NCBI GenBank assembly: GCA_933228895.1
Contig: OW121846.1
Span: 5,921,915 to 5,985,914 of the forward strand
Source: Platycnemis pennipes
Lineage: Eukaryota > Arthropoda > Insecta > Odonata > Platycnemididae
Direction of reading: 5' to 3'
Length of the DNA stretch: 64,000 bases
How positions within the stretch are numbered: position 1 is the first letter of the stretch; each line of letters opens with the position of its first letter. Positions 1-12,098 of the stretch are shown piece by piece. The translations under genes and the position numbers were made by a program. Under the pieces are notes generated by a model that ran no database searches, was not told the DNA's origin, and was given only the letters and a program-made list of their open reading frames with translations.

Positions 1-1
1 T

Positions 2-870
2 GTGATAGGGAAATCTAAACACCCAGGGTATTTCAAGACTGTTCATACCTTTCCCTGTCAACACACAGCTAACCCTTCTGCATGGATGACAACATCTATT
101 TTTGAAACCTTTCTGCGTGGGTTTGATGCCAAACTGGGTGGCAAAAATAGAAAAATTTTACTATTTGTCGATCAATGTGCAGCTCATCCCATCAATATAA
201 GTTACCGAAGGAACATTCGGGTCGAAATCTTTCCAGCGAACACAACGATTCACCTTCAGCCCCTTGACCAACGGATCATCCGATGTTTCAAGCAAAAATA
301 TAGAAGATTGATTGCACAAAAGAGGCTGGCAACCCTATAAACAGCACAGCGGAAGATAGACGTTATGCATGCCATGCACTTCGTCAAATATGTATGGGAT
401 TCCGTAACCAAAGAAAACATCACCAGTTGCTTCAAAGCTGCTGGATTTACTCATAAAGAGTCTGAAATAACAGATAACACAGCAGACGAGGCACAACTGA
501 CTCCATTCCCCCAGAAGAGTGGTGTTAGATTGCTGGAGAGGTGAATTTTGACGAGTACTGCGAGTGCGATAATAATCTTACTGTTTGCCAAACCATGTAA
601 GATTGTTGAAATTCAGGAGCAGGAGTTGGTAGAAATAGACAGAAACAATGATATTGAGCAAGAAATTGAGTCTGATCCAGTTCCCACTTTAGCTAAAACA
701 GTCGAGGCTATGGAGTACGTATGCCATTACTTAACTAGTGCTGTGGGAGCAGATATGATGCTTTGGATCTCTACGTGAAGCTCGACGCAAAAATACTTGA
801 TCTCGGCACAAGAAATAAAACGCAAACTACATTGGACAATTTTTTTTGTGAATTCAAGCAGTAGATTTAA
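2..870 (+). pseudogene. Tigger/pogo-like DDE transposase, 3' part, broken
   Basis: A cut-and-paste transposase of the Tc1/mariner-pogo (Tigger, CENP-B-like) type; the 5' part lies before the window. The first open stretch (2-340) carries the DDE-domain pattern: KILLFVDQCAAHP (the second catalytic Asp region), then FPANTT and LQPLDQ, matching the FLPPNTTSxxQPLDQG block of this family. A TAA at 338-340 ends this frame. Recognisable C-terminal Tigger sequence continues in other frames: DAMHFVKYVWDSV-like text at about 365-410, the acidic tail IDRNNDIEQEIESDPVP at 630-690, and the terminal TQTTLDNFF at about 825-850, typical of the last residues of these proteins. The internal stop and frame changes make it a dead copy. 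Family assignment is from remembered motif patterns; superfamily confidence is high, subfamily not. Confidence 0.85.
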
Positions 871-1189
871 AAATTTAATTGTAATAAACATTAACCACAT
901 GAACTGCATTATCAATCAATATATCAATCGATCAAAAGGTAACATACCAAAAGTGAAGGAACAAAATTGGTACAGTTGTTGCTGATTTTTAGGTACATAA
1001 AATGTTGCCTAATATTTACTAAGCTTTAAAACAACCAATTGACATACTTAGGGTTATTATTATATTCTCAGAGTAAGACGTAAGAAAGATGAAATGACTT
1101 GGGTTAACTTGTCCTCTCCTTATATATATTATAAATCAATGGTAAATGCTGCCATGTTTATGAAATTGTCTCAGGGAAATCTATGAAAC

Positions 1190-1702
1190 ATTGTGATTTC
1201 CATACATATTGTATCATTTTGGCAATGTCCTGCCCATTTTATTAATTTTAAACGTGCTGAGAGGCGATCTTACGTGAACTTATGAAAGTAATCGTAAATA
1301 TGATGACTTTTCCTCATTACAATTACCCTAATAGCTATTATTTACTTTCCTCGTTAGCAAGTTTTCCTGGTTAGCACGTTCATTTTTTGTGGTCCCTTCA
1401 AAAACGTACTAACCAAGTTCTACTGTATTTCGTTAGAGGTGCTGATGTGAAATATTGTCCATGAAAATATGATAATCTTTATATGAAACGATACGCATTG
1501 TATCGTTTTGTAAATGTCATGCCCATATCATTAATTTCAAACATGTAAAGAGGCGATCTTACGAGAACTTCCAAAAGTAATCTTAATCATGACGACTTTC
1601 CCTCACATTGCAATTACCCTCATAGCTATTATTTACTTTCCTCGTTAGCATGTTAATTTTTTGTGGTCCCTTCAAAAACATACTAACCAAGTTCTACTGT
1701 AT
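1190..1702 (+). repeat. Tandemly duplicated Tigger 3' terminal region
   Basis: Two diverged direct copies, about 1190-1432 and 1445-1702, share GAGGCGATCTTACG, CTATTATTTACTTTCCTCG and the end ACTAACCAAGTTCTACTGTA. The end reads outward as CAGTAGAACTTGGTTAGTAC, which is a Tigger-type terminal inverted repeat followed by TA. The element above therefore has two successive 3' ends (near 1425 and 1699). Confidence 0.7.
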
Positions 1703-3107
1703 ACTATTTACTTTCGGAAAAAACTTCTGATATTCCACTATGAGAACATTATGAAAATAAAACTGTTTGATAACACAAAAGTTTTATATTTTCTACATGA
1801 GCATGTTTAATAAAAAATGCCATGTTTAATAACAAAACATGTTTGGTATCAGATAAAAAATGTCATAACATTCAAAATAATATGACTGTCATCTCATAAG
1901 TTGAATTTTAATATGATTAATGATTAGTTGTAAGAGTAATAGAAACACTAACCTAAATAATAATGCAAACTTTCAACGTTAAGAAATACGAATAAAAGTG
2001 TCATGACACAAATCCTTGAGCCTACTTAAGGTTTTTGTTCAAAATAGCAACATTTTTAGCCTCTTCCAGGTTGCATAACTCGCAGGTTGGCTATGGCTAT
2101 CGTGTAGGTAATGAAATTTTTCATTTATTTAAGAAGTGTATGCTTTTCATTGGCCTTTTCACCACTTTTCTCTTACTCTCTTCATATCCCTCCTATGTCT
2201 ATTGCTTATTTCCTTAAATTTTATTTCTCCTTGCTGTGTTTAAATATTTCTATTTCCATCATTCCTCAATTTCCTCCATAATGGTTGCCAACACCCAATG
2301 TGTCTCGACTATTGTGGTGTCTACTGCACCATTCCCCCCCCTCCCCCCCCCACCATCCTTTCTCAACTGCTTGCTCTTCTACATATTTCCTCATACACCT
2401 GTTAACTAATTCCTGATATTCTCTCTGATTTACAACTGTAAAATTTTTTATCACCGTTCCTAATCTTGGCTACACCATATGTAATGTAGTTAATATATCT
2501 CCCCGTGTCTCCCTGCATTTCAAATAAGAGATTTTGGCATTATAAAAAGAGGTTATGTTGGAACTATATTTCAATTTTTTAAACTTGTCATTCAATGAAG
2601 ACAAGAATTGGGCAGTCAAAATCAATAAGCAAGGAGTTATTCTTTCAGGCATAACTTTCAAAACAATTTGCATACCCTCAAATTACACTTTCCCACAATT
2701 TACACTTTTTCTCTAGTTCCCCTCAAAATCTAAAAGAGGGGTTTTACTGTATATTTATGGTTCCGATAGTGACTTGGAGCCATAGCTAGTTCCATAACAC
2801 AAGTTTATTTCGCCCCTTCATGAAAAATGTTAAAATTTCATACTACAGTGTGTAGCCATTATAGTATATAGTTCGCCTGAAACTTTGTCAACCATGGAAC
2901 CCCACTTTGTCGCCACCCCTCCAACACATTGATGTCAGACATGGGGTAGGGATGGCTGGCTGGGGACATGAACACTAATGAGTGAATAATGATCTGCGGA
3001 AGTTTTAGAGATTGTTTATCATTGCTTAGTTGCTTTTAGTAAATTTTCATGGCAACTATAGCCCATGAGGAGTATCGATTGACAAAGATTTTTGTGTCTC
3101 ATCCTTT
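1703..3107. other. Gene-poor interval
   Basis: AT-rich sequence in which I see no supported gene. It holds a C-rich homopolymer stretch at about 2333-2353 and only short open frames without family resemblance. Confidence 0.5.
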
Positions 3108-3141
3108 TATATGTCAACTAAGGTACATCGGGTACATGTAC

Positions 3142-3171
3142 CTGAAGATGCCTTAGCGGGTGAAACTGGTC
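3142..3171 (+). ncRNA. Hammerhead-ribozyme-like core
   Basis: CTGAAGA (3142-3148), a 13-nt stretch with only a weak CC/GG helix, then GAAAC (3162-3166) and TGGTC. The order CUGANGA - stem II - GAA - AC..GU - H17 matches the hammerhead core, and the very short stem III (AC/GT) is the form reported for Penelope-like retroelements. Helix II is poor here, so activity is doubtful. Confidence 0.3.
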
Positions 3172-3339
3172 GCGTGAGTGTAAAACCGTTTGTGTGGAAA
3201 TACAAAGTTTTACTTTCTTTGTTAATATGTTGGACTTCCAAAAAGTTATGCCAGAAATGGTTAATTTTTTCATATCTTTGTTTAATCTCAGTAGACAAGA
3301 TGGACTGATTGAGCTGCTTGAATTCTGGATGCAGAATTC

Positions 3340-3456
3340 CATGACATTTCCCTGACCTTTCCCCTTTTATAAATTCCCTGACCTTTTCCTCTTTTCTAAA
3401 TTCCCTGTCTTTTCCCTGATTTCCAGATTTTCCCTGACCGGTGGTCACCCTGCTAG
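3340..3456. repeat. TCCCTGACCTTTTCC repeats with hAT-like terminus
   Basis: Imperfect repeats of CCCTGACCTTTTCC end in GGTGGTCACCCTG at about 3442-3454. Read outward this is CAGGGTGACCACC, a common terminus of short hAT-like MITEs whose body is made of CCATGAC/CCCTGAC words. A related repeat block lies at 5275-5372. Confidence 0.5.
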
Positions 3457-3479
3457 CAATTACGGCTGGGTCATAAAAT

Positions 3480-4660
3480 GTGACACTCTCACATGACTTG
3501 TACTTAACACATGACTTGGAGATTAATGTTTGGCATAATTAAGCCACACTTCTTTGCAAACAGGTTTGAATTCCTTCAACTTCTCTCTACTCAATTCAAG
3601 TTTCCACAGCTCAGCTTTAACTGCAGTTCCTAACTTCAAATGCTTGTAAGGTAAGAAGTTTTCTGTTTTCTTGAGATCGACATCAACTACTGACTTAGCC
3701 TTGTCTAAGATATCACCTTTGATGAAGAGAGATATCGAGGTATCTAATCAGAGAAGACAGGTCTGTATACAAGAATGGAATCATTGGTTCCTTACATTGA
3801 TATGCCTTCAGAAAGGTTTTAATCACAGAAAAACATACGCAAAGAAGGCTAACCTGGTTTTTTCTTTAAACCTGAAGCCATGTTAAAGTAGTGATATAAG
3901 AGCATTTACAGCCACTTCCTCATTTTCTAGCCATCTCACTGTGCAGAATTTTGCAGGAAAAACATTTCTTCACTGAACCTAATATAATCACTTCTTCTAG
4001 CAGGTGCATCTTTGAACACAAGAGTAAATTCCATGCAACAATTCAACCAGTTTCCAATCAACCGCCCTAAATCCACCTTGAAACTATTGTTGGCAGTATG
4101 GAGGCCCCAGGATGTCCCATGTCAAGAAAATATTGGGTCCATTTTGTTCAAGTAGTTCAAGCCAGAAGCTCTTTGAGAAAAGCCAAGTTGACATTACGGC
4201 CATCTATTGAAACTTGAAGCATTTTAGTAAGTGAGAGGTCTTTCAGCTCTTGTTGAAAGGCCTTGTGTAGATCTACCACCTGGGAATGACCAAGTAACAC
4301 AGGAATAGTAATGTGACTGCACATCATTTGTATTTTGCTCCAAAATGTGACTGCTATGTCCATTTGCAGAGGCTTACATTTCTTGTTCAGACTCTCATCA
4401 TATGAAGCCACAAATGTGCCTGCTTCACAGTCAATGTACAGTATTAAAAAAAAAAAATAAATGTGGACGTAATCCAAAGGTAAGCGAATAACCAACTTTA
4501 TCTTTGCCCAATTTCATTTTCTTCGCTATGTTGCTGTCTGGGATCATTCGCTTGAACAGAGATGTCTGCTTCCCTGTGGTCGAGAGGGAGGAATTGTTTT
4601 CAATAGCTTGCAAACACCACAGTATTTCTACATTTGTGACATCATCTTGCATACAAAAGT
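3480..4660 (-). pseudogene. Transposase-derived protein remnant (FxxxFDESLNK family)
   Basis: Read on the minus strand this is a repetitive arthropod/animal protein family related to hAT-type transposases. In order: VTNVEILWCLQAIE and LFKRMIPDSNIAKKM (4640-4520), then a frame change near the A-run at 4444-4457, then FVASYDESLNKK, TFWSKIQ, LGHSQVVDLHKAF and KMLQVSIDGRNVN (4420-4180), then in a third frame CTVRWLENEEVAVNAL (about 3950-3900), and finally LPYKHLKLGTAVKAELWKL and EFKPVCKEVWLNY (about 3660-3550). The DESLNK and SxDGxNVN blocks are the family hallmarks I recognise. At least three frame breaks and several stops show it is dead. The exact superfamily is not certain. Confidence 0.6.
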
Positions 4661-5270
4661 GCTAGATACAACTCTAGTTAGTAGAAGCAGGCCCGGCAAT
4701 CCTGGCTCTGCGGTTGGGAGACCTGACGATGGATTGCTGCTCGTCGATGTCTGCGTATTCAGCAAAGGTGGGCGGTCATCACTAAATTCTGCATCACGAC
4801 CAACAGAAGATGTTGACTACCCTACCTGTGAGAGGTTTTATGCCAGACATTTTCATTAAAATTAAACTAAGTGGGATCAAAAATGTAACATTATATTGGT
4901 GAATAGCGGTTATTAAATCGCAAGTCGGGGACTCGACAATTCTCTTGCTAAGCCACTAGCAAAATTCTTTCTTGGCGAACGTTTACATTTGCTATATGTT
5001 CGACAGACAGAATGTGAATAACTTTTTCATCACTTGAGGGACAAAGCGAAGCATTCCTGGCTAAATCACTAGCGAATGAAAATGAGAATATGAATACGCA
5101 CAACGTTCGCCGATTTTTCCACCATTCTACAGCCAGAAAGAATCAGAATAGGGCCCTGGGCTGCTTCCACAGCGAAGCCAGCCTGAGGCCAGTCGTAACC
5201 TCCTTCATCCCGCCCTCCTGGTCCTATGTGCAGTGTTCGATCTCTTGGAGTTTTCAGGTGATAAATTCCA
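4661..5270. other. Gene-poor interval
   Basis: No supported gene. The open frame at 4608-4859 has no family resemblance and overlaps the end of the transposase remnant. Confidence 0.4.
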
Positions 5271-5274
5271 AAAT

Positions 5275-5372
5275 TTGTCGGTTTTGCGATTTTTCCCTGA
5301 TGACACATAATATTCAAAGACTTTTCCATGATTTCCATGACTGTTCTCATTTTCCCTGACTTTTCAGGTTCC
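5275..5372. repeat. Second TTTCCCTGAC/CCATGAC repeat block
   Basis: Repeated words TTTTTCCCTGATG, CTTTTCCATGATTTCCATGAC and TTTTCCCTGACTTTTCAGG recall the block at 3340-3456 and suggest another fragment of the same MITE family. Confidence 0.4.
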
Positions 5373-5384
5373 TATAAACTTGTA

Positions 5385-5465
5385 CCGATACCACTTTTTC
5401 CTATACCAAACCGATACCTCAATACCAGTGGCCGATACCCAATAGTATCATTTGCCGATAACTTA
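5385..5465. repeat. CCGATACC-rich MITE fragment
   Basis: Several CCGATACC / GATACC words in 80 bases. The same words occur next to a hAT-like terminus at 12017-12098, so this is probably a fragment of that MITE family. Confidence 0.4.
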
Positions 5466-5850
5466 CTTATTTTTCTAAAAAAATTGATACGTGCTTTCCT
5501 TCTCATGAAGTCAACTTAGTAATCAAAAGCGTTTTAAAATAGCACCTAATTATTGAGAAAAATGATATTGTGACAACTCTTTTATTTTGCTACTCTTACA
5601 GTTATCACCGGAATTAGATTTCAGACTCCAAGCCCTCATGCATTTGTAAATACTGAAAATTCTTTTTAAGAAATAAGAGCTGCTGAACAAGTCATATTTG
5701 AATGTATTGCTCATTGACATATCATTGACACACACGGCTGCTGAATATGCTCAGTAGTTAAAAGAGGGTTCTTCTATCAGGACCATAGCACCAGTCTCTG
5801 AAAACAATTGCTCAGGAACCTCTAAACCTGCAGGTACACCCAAACACACT

Positions 5851-5935
5851 GGACTCTCGTTAGCACATTTTTTAGGGATCCAAAATCCTGATAATGGTAA
5901 TGAGGAAAACTTGCTGAACAGGTTAGGCCTCTCAC
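5851..5935. repeat. Diverged Tigger-like terminus
   Basis: CACTGGACTCTCGTTAGCAC, then TTTTTTAGGGATCC, resembles the outward-reading Tigger terminus at 1425 (CAGTAGAACTTGGTTAG..). Probably the 5' end of a short non-autonomous copy. Confidence 0.35.
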
Positions 5936-6983
5936 GTTATGCTGAAGATGAATGTGTGAGTTGCATAACTACCAGAGGAACATTATGCGTGCCATAAAGT
6001 TAGTTCATTGCTGGCATTAATTTATTGTAACAAAGTTTCATTTTCAATTATTACGCCTACCAAAAAAATACCTATGATACCTTGCATTGATGTGCTCTCA
6101 ATAATTAATGATTACTATATGACCAAACAGCACATTTTGTGTACCTATACTATTCACACAAAAAGTATATATAGACACCACTTCGAGGCTTGATGTCCCA
6201 AAAAAGAAAGAACCAAAATTCATAGAGAGCATATCAGCGTGTAGATAAGTTAGCCTCATGTTTAATGCAGGTACCAGACTTTTTTTAATAATTACTTTTG
6301 AGGCATGTTTTTGCAGTGACGATGGAAAATTGCACTTTTTTTTAGTCATGGAGGTCAGCGTCACTTTGGAGATTGTCATAAAAATATGAAAAGCACAAAT
6401 GAAAGGAGATTTTGATAGAATATGAATCGTACTTTTGCCATGACATCCTTTAAGTTTCAAATATTTACTTGTATTCATTTAAGTTATTCTAGCCAATTTA
6501 TGAAACTGGGTTTCCTCCATAAGTATGCAACATTGGAGGCATGCGACAAACACATAGGTCTTCGTTTTTAACTTTCAAATGCGAATCCATTAACGCCATA
6601 ACACTTGACTATGCCACGATATTTGAAATGTATGTTTTTGGAAAATGAGCTATGAATATAACGCCAAACAACGTATGCGTTGAGAATAATGAACTTGAGT
6701 TGAAGGCAGAACTTAAATTTTTGCTGCTATTTCAGCAAACTTTCTTCGTACATGGATTTTCACCTACTTTTGGGAGGAGGTTGAGCTTTTTGCCTCAGGC
6801 TTTCCCATCGCCAATTTTTAGCACTTGTCTCACTTTCACTGTCACGAAGATTGCAGCTAATTAAACAAATACACGACACGTAGGTATGTCAGCTGCAGAA
6901 GGCAGGATTTCAAAATTACATGGATTTAGATGATTTCAACCGAACGAATACTTCCGAAAAAAGTATCTGAAAAAAAGAATACA
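5936..6983. other. Gene-poor interval
   Basis: AT-rich; I see no gene, tandem array or clear inverted repeat. The minus-strand open frame at 6098-6478 shows no family resemblance. Confidence 0.4.
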
Positions 6984-7060
6984 GCAGAAACTCGAAATTA
7001 CTATCCTCAAATTTACGATATTTTGATATTACAAAGCAAAATCTTTGGTCCCAACCACAA
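6984..7060. repeat. pogo/mariner-like left terminus
   Basis: CAGCAGAAACTCGAAATTAC then ATTTACGATATTTTGATATTAC. The mirror image, ending CGTAATATCGAGTTTCTACCGTA, lies at 11951-12016. Together they look like the two ends of one Tc1/mariner-pogo element about 5 kb long, or of two related MITEs. Confidence 0.45.
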
Positions 7061-8483
7061 AAGTATCTAAATACATGTAACAGTACTCGATATTATGAAA
7101 TAACGACGTTTTAAAATTACGAACCTCAGGTCTTAGTCCCGAAATGACAAAATAACTCGTTTTTACGAATAATGATGGATCATGGCAGCATTTTTCAGAT
7201 CCTCCTTGCCAGAGTAAGGCTCCTTATCATTCATTGTTGGCATGCACATTGTGCATGAGGACGACTTTGAATCATAGGTGAAGTAGTACATAAAATAAGT
7301 CACCAATACGACTGAAAATACATTCAGCTTTGCCAAAATGAGTCAAAAACCGCAATTGTATCAACTACGGATATACTTGCCTGTTATAAACAATTGCTAC
7401 AGCCAGCATTTTCCTCTTATGATCCCTGTCATTTTTTGCTACCCTTTTTCCTCAAGCATAAATCCATGAGGGGCATTCCTAGTACAGTAATCGTTTACTG
7501 CACGTGTGTGCTCAAAAACGTTTTCACAGGCATCAGAAGAGATACTATGGCGGTCGGGTGAAAAATTCAGTCATGCATATCACACATGGAAGCGTTTTTC
7601 TCCCTGCATATTTCAGACTGATTACCCAACCTTACTCCACAGCCTCATTATTCCGGCTGAAAATAGTCATCATCAAAAGAATCAGGTTTCATTTACTGTC
7701 CTCATTGAGCGTTTCCATGTAGTCATCGAGGAAGGACATCTTCTTCGTAACTTAACATTGCCCTTCCCTTCTTCCATCGCCAATAACCAAGAAAAAAAAA
7801 TCTGAGTTTGCTTGGTTAATACGATCACTTAGTTTGTCGCATTAATTCTATATGATGTTTATTTCTGGGCGCATGCATAATCAACGGTAAAAAAACATTC
7901 ATATGCCAATGCATATTTAGGTCGTATAATATTATATATTTCTATCCTATCCAGCAATCGAAAAAATATCCTAAAAGATATCCTCTCAGCTGTGATCCTC
8001 CGCAGTGACAAGGAATCTGGTGAGGCTTTTGTAGCCTAATCCTTGTTAGAGATACACATAAGACTAGATGATAAGTAGAACCATCCCTTGAAATACTCTA
8101 ATTCACGTCGTCGGAGAGGGAGCAGAAAACCTCATCAGAATTCTAGTCCAATCGGAGGCACTTTCATCTCTCCCTTGCGTTATCGCACAACACACCCCGG
8201 AGATTATCAGGGGTGGGAGTGAGTTGGTACCCAGCCAGTTCGGAAGCAGAACACGAATGGACCAGGATCTTTGGTTAGGGGTGTTGATGCAAAAGGCTCA
8301 GTGTGTTAACACGGTCAACGACGTGGAACCCTCTCAGTTGAAGAGAAAAGGAATATGTAATGTTGGAAGAGAAGGAGAAAATGATCCCCGAAATTGAATC
8401 AAAAAAGTTATGTAGAAGTGCTGTTGCAGTAAAGTTTGAACATTATGTCGCCATAAGAGCTGACAACTATTTTATAATAATAA
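7061..8483. other. Gene-poor interval
   Basis: No recognisable gene. It lies between the pogo-like left terminus and the hAT remnant, so it may be the body of the outer element. Short open frames at 7504-7805 have no family resemblance. Confidence 0.35.
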
Positions 8484-8660
8484 GTAGAGCCACGAATTTT
8501 TCGCAAAACGATTTTTTCGCGAAATGACGCGAAATATCAAGATTATTTGGGATAACGCAAAATATATTCTCCTAGGTGAAAATAATGCGATTTTTTAGAA
8601 TTTTTACGGGTTATTTTGCGAAAATGTTGAATATATAACCTCTACCTATGGAACATCTTT
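8484..8660. repeat. Probable 5' end of the hAT remnant
   Basis: Dense words ACGAATTTTTCGCAAAACG, TTTTTCGCGAAATGACG and CGCGAAATATC. CGAAATTT-type words recur at about 11046-11110 (CCGAAATTTAGGG, TCCCGAAATGGG, GACGAAATTTG), so these two stretches are plausible ends of the hAT element whose coding remnant lies between them. Exact ends and target duplication were not resolved. Confidence 0.35.
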
Positions 8661-9179
8661 TCATCGTAAAATCCTCATCGCCGGCCAAAATTCAAGCATG
8701 TAACAGAGGGAAACATCTTTGTATCGAACCACATTATTTTTGACAAACCTCCGCACTTTGTACTAGTGATCCCCCCGAGTATTCGGTGATAATTTTTGTT
8801 CTTGCTCCCACACTTGTTTTCTCATTTCTCCACGAAATATTACTGCTTCCGACTATTAAAATCGATCACTTTAACCACCGACGGAAACCTTCCATTTGAA
8901 TTCATTCAAGTGCCGGTACAATATTAATCATCAGACGCGTTTTACATGTATGCATCCAATGATTTTATATATCTTAGGGTTCTTTGGCCTTTAATTGTGA
9001 ATCAAACCATCAAAGGAGTTATTTTTATCATAATCCCTCTTGTAATCTCATCTTTATTCGTCTGAGCACCTAAATTTCATATAGTCGCCAAGCGATATTC
9101 GTTCATTTTCTTTTTCTCGTTTTCGCAGCGCTATTTCGAACATTATCCATGAAGCCGGCAATCTCCCTGGATACATGAG

Positions 9180-9236
9180 TGATTACATTGTAGTCAGTAC
9201 ATTACATTGTAGTCAGTACATTACATTGTAGTCCCC
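9180..9236. repeat. 19-bp tandem repeat, about 2.8 copies
   Basis: Unit ATTACATTGTAGTCAGTAC repeated directly. Confidence 0.8.
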
Positions 9237-9242
9237 GTGGAA

Positions 9243-9348
9243 GCCGGGTTCACATGGGAGTGGAATAGACGGAACGGATTGTGATTGGCTAGATGTTTTT
9301 CCGCTTTCTGCCTGTTCCGTCTATTCGGCTCCCATGTGAACTCGGGTT
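9243..9348. mobile_element. Short MITE with 35-bp imperfect inverted ends
   Basis: GTTCACATGGGAGTGGAATA then GACGGAAC on the left is mirrored by GTTCCGTCTATTC then GGCTCCCATGTGAAC on the right, leaving a 35-40 base loop. Non-coding. Confidence 0.7.
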
Positions 9349-9596
9349 GAGACTTTTGCTTTCTAGAGATTATTGCAGTTTGTCCACATGCAATATTATT
9401 TGTTATTTACGTGAGACTTAATTTAATAGCTATTCAGAGATCGATAGCAGAAGTATTCCTATGATGCGTCAATTGACCTAAGGAAAATGCCGAAAGCAGT
9501 AACTGCAGTTACTGCTTACCGCAAACGCATGCGTTTGACCGCGAAAATCAGTTTCGTACTGAATGTTTCTATGTTTTTGAGAAACAGAAGAAAATA

Positions 9597-10578
9597 TTAA
9601 TGTGCAAATACTGCAACTGCCGAATTGAATGGACACGTAAAGATACTTGCGCTAAACACTGTGAGGGTGCAGGACATAAGAAATTCAAAGAAGAAGCAAA
9701 GGAGAAGGGTCAATCAGTGAAACAGTAAGCTTCACTCCAAGAAACCTACCAAGCTAAGCTTTTTCCATCTCCTGTACCTACTCGCTAGAATTCTTGGCAC
9801 AAGGCTGCCATTTATGTTAATGAGTATCTCTCTGATATCCGAGAATTTTTCTCATTGATGGGGGAGGGAGGAAGTACTGTACATAGGTTAAGTAGCCTGA
9901 CCGAAGAAGAGATTGCTATTATACAGAGCCAAGCAGCATTTGTTGCTGAACATTGTAAACCAATTGTGAAGTTGCTAGAATACCTTGGGGGTGCATATCC
10001 TTATTCATACAAAGTACAAAGCAAATTAATAGATATAGGAAATAACCTAAAAGTTGTAAGTGATAGTAGTTTTGGGAATGACACATCTGCTCTCATAAAA
10101 AATCTTCCAAAAAAACTTGCACCGGTATTGACGGCAACATTAACTAATGCAGCTACGAAGGCAAAAATCAAGCTTTCACAGTTAGAGCATGGAGATACTG
10201 CCAAGGAATTTCTGCATTCTATTGGCCAACTTTTTCATGAAAGGTTCATGAGATCCACTATGAATAATGATATTATCAGGGCCTCAAAGCATCTACCAAT
10301 AATGGCAGCTCTATCTTCACAAGTGGTTCTCAAGGGTAATGCTGCTGTTAAAAGTTCGTACACAAATATCTGAATTTGACCTCATGGCTGAATTACTTAA
10401 CTTAAAACAAGACCATGTTGAGTTTGTTGATGCATGTGTTAAATTACTGTCGGTACCAGTGTCTAATGTGGACAGTGAACGTGGATTTTCAGCTTATACA
10501 AACATACTAAGTGATCATAGATCAACTTTGACACCAGAAAATGTTGAACTGATGCTCTCTTTGACATTTGGAGACTAA
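9597..10578 (+). pseudogene. hAT transposase with internal deletion
   Basis: A BED-like zinc finger (CKYC..C with two downstream His: CKYCNCRIEW...HCEGAGHKKF) starts near 9600 and is followed in the same frame by a TAA and a TAG (about 9726 and 9787) and then by the long frame 9855-10373. That frame runs from the middle/late part of the transposase (TEEEIAIIQSQAAFV, LLEYLGGAYPYSYKVQ) into the pre-dimerisation region. A frame change near 10345 leads to 10339-10578 with the hAT C-terminal dimerisation block SNVDSERGFSAYTNIL and LTPENVELML. The DDE catalytic centre expected between the zinc finger and 9855 is missing, so the copy is internally deleted and non-autonomous. The finger resembles those of CGGBP-type hAT proteins. 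Confidence 0.8.
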
Positions 10579-11950
10579 CTGTTGTCGCTGAACATGCATA
10601 AGAATCTAACTGATAATAAGTGTTCTTGTTTGAGAAGTTTTTCTTTGGTGAAAGTTATTAATTTTTTTCATGATCCTTATACTTCTCGAAATAAATAATT
10701 GTTTGTACTGATATTTTGTTTCTTTTTATTGTTTTTTACATCCTTTTATGAAAATGTGAAATCCTACTTTAATGTATTCTTATAGCAGACAAGCGGTCTA
10801 ACTATTTATTTATCTCATTATTGTAACTGACCCAATGTTTACATATGATTATGCGCAATTCTGTGTTGAAATTGTATTCCAACACTTATGCCTCCATTTT
10901 AACAAGATTATTAACCAAAATTGATTAAACTCACTCAAATACATTAAAATGAAAAAACTTTTCTCCAGAGCAGTTATCAATATAGTAATGCAAGGTATCA
11001 CCAAATGGCGTTTGAGAAATCTCGGATGAATCAATATTTTTTATACACCGAAATTTAGGGTCATTTCCCATTTTTTATCCCGAAATGGGTCATTTTTAAT
11101 GACGAAATTTGAGAGTTTTATTTACCACAAATTCTTGCCTCTAATAATAAGCATTTGTTTATCGTATTTCTTCTTGAATTATTGATTTCCTTTTCACATT
11201 GCTGTAAATTCTCGGAAATTGAGGGAAAGCGAAATGGAAATTCCCACCCATTCCCATCTTCTTTTCTCCCCTGGTAGCCCCACCAAGAAAATTCCCCCAG
11301 TTTTCCATCTCCTTTGCTCCAACACTTCGACTTTCTCTCCCCCACTACCTTTCATTCACATTTGCAGGGAACCCAGCAAAGGCTTCCCTTCCCTCCACTC
11401 TGGTCATCTCACCTCCATTGTCCCTTCATTTCACCACCCACGGGTGGGTCAGAGTCACCCCCTCCCTTGGGGAGGTTAGGTCCCCTTGTGACAGCCCCTC
11501 CTGCACTGTCCCCCGCTGGCTCAGCAGGCCTCACATGCCCACATTTGGGCCCCTGAAGTGCCCCCTTTGCCCAAGGAAATCTGTGCATGGGGTGTAACAC
11601 ATTCAAATATTCTTTTGTGGGCATATCTTGATTCATGATAAAAGACCCCACTCTCCAGTGACTTTTCCTCCCTCTCCGCAGGCATAACCTGTTGAGGTAG
11701 AGCAGAAGGAAGATAAGATGTGACTAAGCTGCATAAGGATAGGATTCCTTCAATGTTTATTGCCTGCGCACATCCCTTGAATCCCAGCTGGATCAACCTC
11801 CCAAGTGACGAAAGACTCTTGGAGACAATGAGACTTGTAGCTGTTTTCGTGAGGGTGAATGGGGTGATTCCCTCAGTGATGGCTGAAGACGTAAGACTTC
11901 CGTCCTCGTGCATGGCTGGAACTGGACCTGATGTTGGTCAAGGACACTTG
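10579..11950. other. 3' region of the hAT remnant and unassigned sequence
   Basis: Begins with an AATAAA-containing 3' tail (about 10690). CGAAAT-rich sequence at 11046-11110 may be the hAT 3' end. From about 11250 to 11650 the sequence is C-rich (polypyrimidine words CCTCCC, CCCC). Minus-strand frames at 11409-11913 are open but match no family I know. Confidence 0.4.
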
Positions 11951-12016
11951 TTCATACGATATTTGATATTACGAATTAAGTCCCATTGACTTCGTAATAT
12001 CGAGTTTCTACCGTAC
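11951..12016. repeat. pogo/mariner-like right terminus
   Basis: ATACGATATTTGATATTACG ... CGTAATATCGAGTTTCTACC followed by GTA. Inverse of the terminus at 6984-7060. The stretch is itself partly palindromic (TTCGTAATATC against GATATTACGAA). Confidence 0.45.
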
Positions 12017-12098
12017 TCAAAAGTATCAAAGAATCGGGAAAATGGCCGATACCCCGATACTCACTATCGGTATCGGTCCAAGTCTACTATAAACCCTG
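12017..12098. repeat. hAT-like MITE terminus with CCGATAC words
   Basis: GGCCGATACCCCGATAC, CTATCGGTATCGG, then AGTCTACTATAAACCCTG. Read outward the end is CAGGGTTTATAGTAGACTTG, which fits the hAT terminal consensus YARNG. Confidence 0.45.

Noticed and set aside
11409..11913. Minus-strand frames of 80 and 130 codons
   Set aside because: They overlap a C-rich low-complexity stretch and match no recognised family.
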